Source: Olavius algarvensis spirochete endosymbiont | GTDB taxonomy: Bacteria > Spirochaetota > Spirochaetia > DSM-2461 | Direction: 5' to 3' | Assembly (NCBI GenBank): GCA_900608495.1 | Contig: UWYT01000139.1 | Span: 1 to 64,000, forward strand | DNA: 64,000 bases | Shown: in pieces, positions 54,640-61,898 of the stretch | Layout: the number at the start of each line of letters is the position of its first letter | Numbering within the stretch: the stretch's first letter is position 1 | Translations under genes and position numbers: made by a program | The notes under the pieces: model-generated | What the model saw: the letters and a program-made list of their open reading frames with translations, nothing else | Databases searched by the model: none | What the model was told of the DNA's origin: nothing

Positions 54640-55505
54640 AGTTGGAAAAAGCCTTTTCAGAAGACCTTGCGCTAAACATAACAGCGCAAGAAGCAGATAA
54701 ACAGTTTGCAAAAGGAAACATTGAATCCAAATTTAGCTTTCAGTGTCCTGGTAAAAACTGCGATGCAGCGGTTACCTGTGCCAATTTAGATCGCCCTAAA
54801 GAAAAAAGAAAACGCAATCCATATTACAAAGCTGTCGGCAAACACAGTTCCAGATGCGATATAGCAAAAAACATTGAGACCCGGAAGAAGGGCTCAAGAG
54901 TCAGAACTGACATTGACAGCGATGAATATGTTGATCGTACCATTCTCTTAGATCTGCAACCGCCAAGCACTAAAAGACCCGAGCCAACAGGTAACATTCA
55001 AGGTGCAGATGATGCAGAAGGAAGAGCTCGGCCAAGCAATAATCCAGAATCTGGCGAGCACAGCATTCAACGCTCAAAAAGGCCCTCGTCAATGATTGAT
55101 GATTTTTTAGCGAAAAAGTCATACCCGGTAAGGATTCCTGGAAACGGTGTAATTGACATCAATGATTTGTTCATCGAAATCAATGGGCAAGACTTATCTG
55201 ACTTCAAAAACGAGTTTAGAATCTACTACGGCAAAGCCTGGTTCAATAAAAAAGAGAGTTATTATTCCATCGTTTTTGATAACAAACTCACATCAGGTGA
55301 GATTACCAAACGGCCCTCAGCTTATATGTCGATGGATAAGGCAAAAGAGTCTGGCTTCAAGCGTTTTAAGGTTGAGGAACTAGAAAACTTAGCTGATAGG
55401 ACCCCCAAAACGGTCTTTATTCTCTCCGAGACTAAGCCGGAGGTAAAAAATGGCTATATCAATATAGGGTGTAGAGGCCCAGAGCATTTGCATTACCGAC
55501 AATGA
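54636..55505 (+). CDS. Putative zinc-binding protein, paralogue 2
   Basis: The 289-residue protein has FQCPGKNC (Cys37, Cys42) and NPYYKAVGKHSSRC (His70, Cys74), a charged/low-complexity linker (about 105-155), and a C-terminal region with FRIYYGKAWFNKKESYYSIVFD and TPKTVFILSETKPEV. Motif order and spacing match the protein encoded at 52805-53758, including the LLxLQPPST / LLERQPPPS stretch before the linker, so the two are divergent paralogues. Its ATG overlaps the stop of the hsdM fragment, as in an operon. It may lack the extreme C-terminus compared with paralogue 1. Function unknown. Confidence 0.7.
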   Translation: MKLEKAFSEDLALNITAQEADKQFAKGNIESKFSFQCPGKNCDAAVTCANLDRPKEKRKRNPYYKAVGKHSSRCDIAKNIETRKKGSRVRTDIDSDEYVDRTILLDLQPPSTKRPEPTGNIQGADDAEGRARPSNNPESGEHSIQRSKRPSSMIDDFLAKKSYPVRIPGNGVIDINDLFIEINGQDLSDFKNEFRIYYGKAWFNKKESYYSIVFDNKLTSGEITKRPSAYMSMDKAKESGFKRFKVEELENLADRTPKTVFILSETKPEVKNGYINIGCRGPEHLHYRQ

Positions 55506-55519
55506 AAAAAATGAATTGA

Positions 55520-55708
55520 GAGAATCTGCTCCGGGGTGCCGCCACAGACCGGTTGGAGGCATTCGATCCCAATGGCCGCTGTGTTTATACGCGGGTTTTG
55601 GTGACGGTGGAGACCAACGACTTGATCTGGCCCGTTTGGCTGTACAATTACAAGCTCGGCCATAATACGGAAAGGATTGCCTCTGGACGCTGGTATCCAG
55701 CAAAATAG
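55520..55708 (+). pseudogene. Remnant resembling a gamma-glutamylcyclotransferase (AIG2-like) C-terminus
   Basis: After an in-frame stop at 55517 the frame reads LEAFDPNGRCVYTRVLVTVE, then IWPVWLYNYKLGHN and ends RIASGRWYPAK with a stop at 55706. This looks like the C-terminal half of an AIG2/GGCT-fold protein (a VTVET...WVYxY...RIxSGxW pattern). No start codon, N-terminal GxLxxG motif or ribosome binding site is present, so it is a remnant. The assignment is by eye and moderate. Confidence 0.45.
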
Positions 55709-55739
55709 AATGAAATCGGCTCAAATCGGCAAAGAATAT

Positions 55740-55768
55740 TTGACATCTGGCGTTCATCTAAGCATATT
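55740..55768 (+). promoter_or_regulatory. Candidate promoter of the hsd operon
   Basis: A perfect -35 TTGACA (55740-55745) is followed after 17 bases by CATATT (55763-55768), about 100 bases upstream of the HTH gene. The -10 match is 4 of 6. Nothing else of note lies between 55709 and 55870 apart from a doubled AAATCGGC at 55713-55730. Confidence 0.45.
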
Positions 55769-55870
55769 TGCAAGGTGAATTAAAGTGGGAGTGTTGTATT
55801 TGCGGCATTCCTTAACTGCCTCTGTTGAGGCCATGGTAAAACGCAATAGCCCCCAAGAGGAGTATGAGAC

Positions 55871-56086
55871 ATGGCAGAAATAGATGATCGCTGGTTGTCA
55901 GTAGACGAAATATGCAAATACCTCGGGATCGGTAAGGATACCGTCTACAAGTGGATCGATAAGCACGGCATGCCCGCTCATCGCATGGGCCGCCTGTGGA
56001 AATTCAAAAAAGATCAGGTGGACAAGTGGGTTGAGGCAGGCGGAACCAGTTCCACACAAGACAATCCGGAAGATGAAAACAATTAA
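55871..56086 (+). CDS. Excisionase-like helix-turn-helix protein
   Basis: The 71-residue protein is a MerR-like/excisionase (HTH_17) domain: WLSVDEICKYLGIGKDTVYKWIDK, then GMPAHRMGRLWKFKKDQVDKWV and an acidic tail. Such small genes commonly precede hsdM in type I restriction operons and are thought to regulate the locus or act as recombination directionality factors. It is preceded by AGAGGAG and followed 22 bases later by hsdM. Its beginning was copied or retained in the chimera at 54400. Confidence 0.88.
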   Translation: MAEIDDRWLSVDEICKYLGIGKDTVYKWIDKHGMPAHRMGRLWKFKKDQVDKWVEAGGTSSTQDNPEDENN

Positions 56087-56107
56087 CCGGTCCGTTGAGG
56101 ATTTATA

Positions 56108-57739
56108 ATGGCGAAGAAAGCGACTAATAACAATTCACCTGCTCGCAAAGCGAAGGCAGGAAAACAGAAGAGCTTTGAGGAAACCCTTTGGGATTCCGCG
56201 AACAAGCTGCGCGGCAGTGTTGAACCTTCAGAATACAAGCATGTGGTGCTGAGTCTGATCTTCCTGAAGTTCGCGTCGGACGAATTTGAAGAACGTATGC
56301 AGGAATTGATCGACGAAGGTCAAGGCGACTATGTCGACATGGTGGAATTCTATACCATGAAGAACGTCTTCTATCTGCCGGAAGAGGCCCGCTGGAGCTT
56401 TATTAAAAAACACGCCAAGCAGAATGATATAGCCGTCAAAATCGATACCGCTCTCTTCACCGTTGAAAAAAACAACAAAGCCCTGAAAGGCGCACTGCCG
56501 GACAACTACTTTTCACGCCTTGGTCTTGATGTCAGCAAACTGGCTGCTCTCATCGACACTATCAATAACATCAATACTCTTGCTGACAAGTCGCAAGATA
56601 TTGTCGGGCGGGTTTATGAGTATTTCCTGAGTAAATTTGCTCTCGCCGAAGGCAAAGGCAAGGGAGAGTTCTATACCCCAAAAAGCATAGTAGATCTGAT
56701 TGCTGAAATGATTGAGCCCTATAAAGGCAAGATTTATGACCCTTGTTGCGGTTCGGGCGGTATGTTTGTTCAGTCCATGAAATTCGTGGAAAACCATCAG
56801 GGAAACAAAAAAGACATTTCCATTTACGGACAGGAATATACCGGAGCAACCTACAAACTGGCCAAGATGAACCTGGCCATTCGTGGCATTGCCGCCAACC
56901 TTGGTGAAGTTGCCGCAAACACCTTCTCGCGTGACCAGCACAAAGACCTAAAAGCCGATTACATCATGGCCAATCCGCCGTTCAATCAAAAGGACTGGCG
57001 AGCATCCGATGAGCTGACCGATGATTCACGTTGGTCAGGCTATGAAGTGCCGCCAACCGGCAACGCCAACTACGGCTGGATTCTGCACATCGCATCCAAA
57101 TTGTCAGAAAACGGTGTGGCCGGATTCATTCTGGCAAACGGTGCTCTCTCCGGGGACAACACAGAGAAAGAAATCCGCAAAAAGATGATCGAGAATCACC
57201 TTGTGGAAGCTGTGACAATACTGCCCCGAAACATGTTCTATACCACCGACATCAGTGTGACACTTTGGATTTTAAACAAGAATAAGAAGGCCAGAACCGT
57301 TGAGCACTTGCCTGCTCGTGGCGCGCAAGCAGGTGGTGATCTTTCCCGCCACTATCGCGACCGTGAAGGCGAAGTCTTATTTATGGATCTCCGTCAGATC
57401 GGTGAGCCTTTTGAGAAGAAGTATACTCAGTTTCCAGACGAACACATTCAGGAGATAGCAAAAACGTATCATACATGGCAGCAAACCATAGCTGATACGG
57501 AATACGAAAATGTTCCTGAGTATTGCTATTCAGCGAATATCGATGAGATCAGAGCTAAGGACTACTCTCTTGTTCCAAGTAAATATATCGAGTTTGTAAA
57601 CCGGGACGAGAATATCGATTTCGATGAAAAAATGGCTGGTCTGCAGGCGGAGTTTACAGATTTGTTGAAGGCAGAAGAAAATTCAAAGAATGAACTGCTG
57701 AATGTATTCAGGGAGCTGGGATATGAGATCAAGCTATAA
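56108..57739 (+). CDS. hsdM: Type I restriction-modification DNA methyltransferase HsdM
   Basis: The 543-residue N6-adenine methyltransferase modifies the target site with HsdS and is part of the restriction complex with HsdR. It shows the HsdM N-terminal helical domain (LWDSANKLRGSVEPSEYKHVVLSLIFLKFASD), GEFYTPKSIVDLI, motif I DPCCGSGGMF (from about residue 210) and motif IV NPPFNQKDW (from about 289), with the AdoMet-binding and catalytic residues intact. A GAGG ribosome binding site precedes it. It overlaps hsdS by 17 bases. Confidence 0.95.
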   Translation: MAKKATNNNSPARKAKAGKQKSFEETLWDSANKLRGSVEPSEYKHVVLSLIFLKFASDEFEERMQELIDEGQGDYVDMVEFYTMKNVFYLPEEARWSFIKKHAKQNDIAVKIDTALFTVEKNNKALKGALPDNYFSRLGLDVSKLAALIDTINNINTLADKSQDIVGRVYEYFLSKFALAEGKGKGEFYTPKSIVDLIAEMIEPYKGKIYDPCCGSGGMFVQSMKFVENHQGNKKDISIYGQEYTGATYKLAKMNLAIRGIAANLGEVAANTFSRDQHKDLKADYIMANPPFNQKDWRASDELTDDSRWSGYEVPPTGNANYGWILHIASKLSENGVAGFILANGALSGDNTEKEIRKKMIENHLVEAVTILPRNMFYTTDISVTLWILNKNKKARTVEHLPARGAQAGGDLSRHYRDREGEVLFMDLRQIGEPFEKKYTQFPDEHIQEIAKTYHTWQQTIADTEYENVPEYCYSANIDEIRAKDYSLVPSKYIEFVNRDENIDFDEKMAGLQAEFTDLLKAEENSKNELLNVFRELGYEIKL

Positions 57740-58979
57740 AAAACTCGGCCCCTTTATTCGGGAGGTTAAAGTTAAAAATAGTGACCTGCAGGTGGATAAG
57801 TTGCTTGGAGTTAGCATTACAAAAGAATTTATTCCATCTATTGCTAACACAGTCGGCACAGACATGTCCAAGTATAAAATTGTACATCAGAATCAATTTG
57901 CCTATGGACCTGTTACATCCAGAAATGGGGACAAAATTTCAGTGGCTCTGCTTCAAGAAGAAGCGTGCATTATTTCTACGTCTTACACAGTTTTCGAGAT
58001 CGTTGATCAGCAGAAGTTATTACCTGAATATCTGATGATGTGGTTCCGCCGTCCGGAATTCGACCGTTATGCTCGTTACATGTCACACGGCAGTGTTCGG
58101 GAAATATTCGGCTGGGATGAAATGTGTGACGTTGAACTTCCCGTACCAACCATCGAAAAACAAAGGGAGATTGTTCGGGAGTACCACACCATTGTGGACC
58201 GGATTAAGCTGAACGAACAACTCAACCAGAAGCTGGAAGAAACTGCGCAGGCTATCTACAAACAGTGGTTCGTTGATTTTGAATTTCCCATGTCCAAAGA
58301 GCATGCCACTGAAATCGGCAAGCCGGAAATGGAAGGCAAACCCTACAAATCCGGCGGCGGCAAAATGGTCTGGAATGACGAACTGGATCAGGAGATCCCG
58401 GAGGGGTGGGAAGCAGATAGTTTAACTAAGGTTTTTACGCTAAGTGGCGGAGGAACACCTAAAACAGATATTCCTGAGTACTGGAGAAATGACATTCCCT
58501 TCTTCACAGGAAAAGATGTGACTACCAATTACTACACATTATCAACCGAGAAAAGCATCACAAGACTTGGACTTTCAAAATGTAGCACAAAACTTTATCC
58601 AGCCAATACAACACTTGTTGTGTCAAGAGGGGCAACTACAGGCGTTTTAGCTCTTTCAGCTACAGAGATGGCAATGAATCAAAGTTGTTATGCTTTTCTT
58701 GGCAAAGGAGATGACTCTTTTTTTGTGCACCAAACAATGCTGATGATAATGGGCGAGTTGAAAAGAAGTGCTACTGGATCAACTTTCAACGCTCTCGTAA
58801 CAAGAGATTACGAAGAAATAAAAACAATAGCTCCTAATAAAACACATACAGTTTGTTTTAATAAATTTGCTGAAAGACTTTATAGCTTTTCTCTCAAGAA
58901 ACTGGAAGAGATTGGTGTTCTAAGAGATCTGTTGGATACGCTTCTCTCCAAACTGACCAAAGCGGAGGCAACTGCATGA
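57723..58979 (+). CDS. hsdS: Type I restriction-modification specificity subunit HsdS
   Basis: The 418-residue subunit (start at ATG 57723, MRSSYKKLGPFIREVKVKN) carries two target-recognition domains. The first spans about 10-150 (LLGVSITKEF ... SHGSVREIFGWDEM), the second about 215-365 (EGWEADSLTKVFTLSGGGTP ... ATGSTFNALVTRDYEEI). Each is followed by a helical conserved spacer (IEKQREIVREYHTIVDRIKL and FAERLYSFSLKKLEEIGVLRDLLDTLLSKL). This is the standard arrangement for a bipartite recognition sequence, which cannot be predicted here. Its stop overlaps the start of the next small, broken gene. Confidence 0.94.
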   Translation: MRSSYKKLGPFIREVKVKNSDLQVDKLLGVSITKEFIPSIANTVGTDMSKYKIVHQNQFAYGPVTSRNGDKISVALLQEEACIISTSYTVFEIVDQQKLLPEYLMMWFRRPEFDRYARYMSHGSVREIFGWDEMCDVELPVPTIEKQREIVREYHTIVDRIKLNEQLNQKLEETAQAIYKQWFVDFEFPMSKEHATEIGKPEMEGKPYKSGGGKMVWNDELDQEIPEGWEADSLTKVFTLSGGGTPKTDIPEYWRNDIPFFTGKDVTTNYYTLSTEKSITRLGLSKCSTKLYPANTTLVVSRGATTGVLALSATEMAMNQSCYAFLGKGDDSFFVHQTMLMIMGELKRSATGSTFNALVTRDYEEIKTIAPNKTHTVCFNKFAERLYSFSLKKLEEIGVLRDLLDTLLSKLTKAEATA

Positions 58980-59165
58980 CCATTGCCGCCGGAACCATTC
59001 AATACGAATTAGGAACCGCACCGATAACCGGATGCGGCCTGCCTGTGCGTGTCCGCACCTGTCTGCAACAGGCAGGCGCAGACAGGCTTCTCTTATTCTG
59101 CCGATGAGCTTGACACTGCATTGTCCGGCTCTGTTGCAGGTTATGAATGGGAGGCTGGGTTATGA
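58976..59165 (+). pseudogene. Small gene between hsdS and the ABC-3C-like cassette, interrupted by a palindromic element
   Basis: A gene start at 58976 overlaps the hsdS stop as ATGA and reads MTIAAGTIQYELGTAPIT, then enters a palindromic element and stops at 59107. After the element a different frame continues YSADELDTALSGSVAGYEWE and ends with a TGA (59163-59165) that overlaps the next gene's ATG as ATGA. The two overlaps at each end indicate one original gene of about 45 codons, fully embedded in the operon. The insertion shifts the frame (118 bases between the two frames' codons, 1 mod 3). Its function is unknown. Confidence 0.65.
59034..59087. repeat. Dense palindromic mini-element
   Basis: About 54 bases with several interleaved perfect inverted pairs: GCCTGCCTGT (59037-59046) with ACAGGCAGGC (59068-59077); CCTGTCTGC (59058-59066) with GCAGACAGG (59078-59086); and GTGCG (59045-59049) with CGCAC (59054-59058). 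The element can form alternative hairpins and resembles REP- or MITE-type mobile palindromes. No second copy was noticed in this window. It sits inside a small coding sequence. Confidence 0.75.
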
Positions 59166-59926
59166 GTGCCAACTATCCAACTAAAATCTTTCTTGCCATG
59201 AAGAGTGGGAATGTTTGTGCGTTAAAGGATTGTCGTAAAGCGCTGACTTCGGATGGCGTGAAATCCAATCCTGCCGTTATTGGTGAGGCAGCTCATATTT
59301 ACGGAGAAAGCCCGGGGACAAAAACAAAGCCTGCTTCCGCACGCTATCGACCGGACATGACAGATGATGAGCGAAATCATTACGACAATCTGATTTACCT
59401 ATGCCCTTCATGTCACACGAAAATTGATAAGCAGGAGCAGGATTATCCTGCAGATGTCTTGTTTTCTCTAAAAACAGAACACGAATCATGGGTCGCTGAA
59501 CAGCTCGATCAAGGCATGTCTGAAGTCTCCTTTGCAGAGTTGGAGATTGCAGCAAAAGCATTGGCATCAGGAAAGCTCTCTTCAAGTGGTGATGGTTTCG
59601 AGGTAATTCCTCCTGAAGAAAAGATCAATAAGAATGGGCTTTCGGATACTGTTCGATCTGATATCGCCATGGGTTTGAGTAAGAGTCATGAGGTGGAACG
59701 GTTTCTCGCAAACATGGCCACAAATGTTGATGAAGAGTTCCCAGAAAGACTTAGAAGTGGGTTCAAAACAAAATATCTCGAACTAAAGGAAACGTTGTCC
59801 GGGGATGAGCTTTTTATATCAATGCTCGAGTTTGCACAAGCCGGGCAAAAAGGATTCAGGCAACAGGCTGCCGCTCTGGCCATATTAAGTCACCTCTTTC
59901 ACTTATGCGAGGTGTTTGAAAAATGA
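59162..59926 (+). CDS. HNH-nuclease-like protein, probable effector of an ABC three-component (ABC-3C) system
   Basis: The 254-residue protein starts at ATG 59162 (MSANYPTKIF), overlapping the stop of the broken small gene. The N-terminal half is an HNH module: NVCALKDC (Cys19, Cys24), GEAAHI (His45) and NLIYLCPSCHTKID (Cys81, Cys84, His85). The rest (about 120-254) is helical (DTVRSDIAMGLSKSHEVERFLANM, AALAILSHLFHLCEVFEK) and would be the partner-binding C-terminal domain. Together with the two following genes it matches the published concept of ABC-3C conflict systems (an effector, a middle component, a DUF2326-type ATPase). The stop overlaps the next ATG. Confidence 0.8.
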   Translation: MSANYPTKIFLAMKSGNVCALKDCRKALTSDGVKSNPAVIGEAAHIYGESPGTKTKPASARYRPDMTDDERNHYDNLIYLCPSCHTKIDKQEQDYPADVLFSLKTEHESWVAEQLDQGMSEVSFAELEIAAKALASGKLSSSGDGFEVIPPEEKINKNGLSDTVRSDIAMGLSKSHEVERFLANMATNVDEEFPERLRSGFKTKYLELKETLSGDELFISMLEFAQAGQKGFRQQAAALAILSHLFHLCEVFEK

Positions 59927-60150
59927 TTATGCCATCAAAATACCTTCGTGAAGATGAGGCGTTAATTGGAGTAAGCGCTACGCTGCTTCCGCTTGTCGAA
60001 AAGTCCGGCAATTTATCTGCACTATGGGAGTCGGCCAAGAAGATCGATGCCATTGGTAATTTTGAGCGGTTCATTCTCGCTTTGGATTTGTTGTACCTGC
60101 TGAACCTTGTTGATTTGCATAATAATGAAATTGTGAGGGTTCAGGTATGA
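59923..60150 (+). CDS. Small middle component of the ABC-3C-like system
   Basis: The 75-residue protein (MIMPSKYLREDEALIGVSAT ... SGNLSALWESAKK ... FERFILALDLLYLLNLVDLHNNE) resembles the winged-helix-like ABC-3C middle component 6 type: start PSKY, a LxxLWxxxK motif, and a YLLxxV ending. It overlaps the HNH gene (4 bases) and the ATPase gene (4 bases), so the three are translated together. The predicted role is to link effector and ATPase. Naming of the exact middle-component class is from memory. Confidence 0.7.
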   Translation: MIMPSKYLREDEALIGVSATLLPLVEKSGNLSALWESAKKIDAIGNFERFILALDLLYLLNLVDLHNNEIVRVQV

Positions 60151-61895
60151 TTCGTAAAATCTGGGCGAACGACAAACGGTTTAAACCTGTAGAGTTTTCT
60201 GCAGGATTGAATGTGATTCTGGCTGAGCGCACTCTGGAATCCGGTAATAAAGACACTCGCAACGGTGCTGGTAAAACTACGCTGCTGAACATTATTCATT
60301 TTTGTCTTGGTGCTGACCTGCACCGACTCAGCTTACCCAAAGATGACTTACAGGACTGGGCTTTCTATATCAGTCTGGATCTTTGCGGAGAGGTTTTGAC
60401 TGCCAAGCGAACAATTGCAAACGCTAAAATCATCGAAGTTGAGACTGACATTCCCGGACTTCCGATAGCTCCTGAAGAGGATTCTGAAGGCGTTCTCTTT
60501 TATAAAAATGATGATTGGAAAAACCTGTTAGGCAAGTGCCTCTTCAAGATCCGGGAAGAATCTACAGCAAAGTACACACCTTCTTTCAGAAGCTTAATCT
60601 CATACTTTACACGCAGAGGGGCGGATGCCTATACAGACCCGTTTAAGTATTTCAGGAATCAAAAAACATATGACCTGCAAATCAATAATGCATACCTGCT
60701 GGGGTTGAATTGGTTGCACGCTTCAGAAGCGCAGGAGATCAGGGAAAAAGAAAGCGCTACAAAGGCTTTAAGTTCGGCGATCAAGGCGGGCATTGTGGCC
60801 TCTCAAGGAGAGTTGGAAGCGGAGCGGGTTCGTATCGAACGAGAGCTTAAGCAGGAATCGGATGCTATTAAATCTTTTAATGTCCATCCCCAGTATAAAG
60901 AATTACAGGAGCAGGCAGATCGATTAACCGGGGAAATGCATGACCTCGCCAATAAGGCTCTATTGTTAAGACGTAAGCAGGAAAGATATGAAAAAACGGT
61001 GTCGGAAGAAAAAACGCCCGATACCAGCTCAGTTGAGAAGCTTTTTTCAGAAGCCGGTATACACTTCGCTGACAACATAAGAAGATCACTTGAAGAGGCC
61101 AAAGGATTTCACAAAGCAATTGTCCAGAACCGCAAGCTGTTTCTTGAATCAGAGATCACCCAATTAAAAAATGCGTTAGCTTCAAGTGAAGAGAATATCA
61201 AGGCGACATCTGGTAAGCGGGCGGAACTTCTTCAGCTTTTAGAAACCCATGGGGCTCTGGAAGAGTTTTCTGTTCTTCAAGAACGTGTGGTTGAGAAAAA
61301 GGGGCAGCTTGAAGTCATAAGGAACAACATTTCCAATATCCGAGAGATGGCTCAACATAAAAAGGATATCAAGGCTTCAAAGATCGAATCAGAAACTAAG
61401 TTGCAGCGTGATTATGAGCAAAACCGAACCGAGTGGGAGAAAGCAGTCGCGCTATTCAACGAGAACTCGCAGGCATTGTACGATGAGCCCGGTGATCTGA
61501 TTATCAACACGACTGACAATGGCTATAAGCTTGACGTTGAGATTCATAAAAGCAGCAGCGATGGTGTTGGTAAGATGAAAATATTTTGCTACGACCTGAT
61601 GCTTGTTGAATTAATGAACCAACGAAGCGACATAGACTTTCTATTTCATGACAGCAGCATTTTTGATGGTGTTGATTCTCGGCAAAGAGCACTGGCGCTT
61701 ATGCATGCGAATCGAAAAGCGCTGGAAAATAATTTTCAATACATCTGTGCATTGAATTCGGACATGATCCCCAGCGATGATCTTGTCGAAGGATTTACTA
61801 TTGATGAATTTGTGCGGCTAACACTGAAAGACCAGAAGCCAGAGGATTCAACCTTGGGCTTTCATTTCGAGTTAGCCAAAAAGAAAAAGGGATAG
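60147..61895 (+). CDS. DUF2326/SMC-like ATPase of the ABC-3C-like system
   Basis: The 582-residue protein is an SMC/RecN-type ABC ATPase. Walker A is NGAGKTTLL (about 39-47), a central coiled coil runs through about 225-450 (ERELKQESDAIKSFN ... NEARKELIT-type heptads), and a C-terminal half-site HDSSIFDGVDSRQRAL (about 501-516) carries the Walker-B/D-loop function typical of DUF2326 proteins. In ABC-3C systems this ATPase is thought to sense invading or damaged nucleic acid and license the HNH effector. It ends 3 bases before hsdR, so the cassette is co-transcribed with the type I system. Confidence 0.85.
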   Translation: MIRKIWANDKRFKPVEFSAGLNVILAERTLESGNKDTRNGAGKTTLLNIIHFCLGADLHRLSLPKDDLQDWAFYISLDLCGEVLTAKRTIANAKIIEVETDIPGLPIAPEEDSEGVLFYKNDDWKNLLGKCLFKIREESTAKYTPSFRSLISYFTRRGADAYTDPFKYFRNQKTYDLQINNAYLLGLNWLHASEAQEIREKESATKALSSAIKAGIVASQGELEAERVRIERELKQESDAIKSFNVHPQYKELQEQADRLTGEMHDLANKALLLRRKQERYEKTVSEEKTPDTSSVEKLFSEAGIHFADNIRRSLEEAKGFHKAIVQNRKLFLESEITQLKNALASSEENIKATSGKRAELLQLLETHGALEEFSVLQERVVEKKGQLEVIRNNISNIREMAQHKKDIKASKIESETKLQRDYEQNRTEWEKAVALFNENSQALYDEPGDLIINTTDNGYKLDVEIHKSSSDGVGKMKIFCYDLMLVELMNQRSDIDFLFHDSSIFDGVDSRQRALALMHANRKALENNFQYICALNSDMIPSDDLVEGFTIDEFVRLTLKDQKPEDSTLGFHFELAKKKKG

Positions 61896-61898
61896 CTC

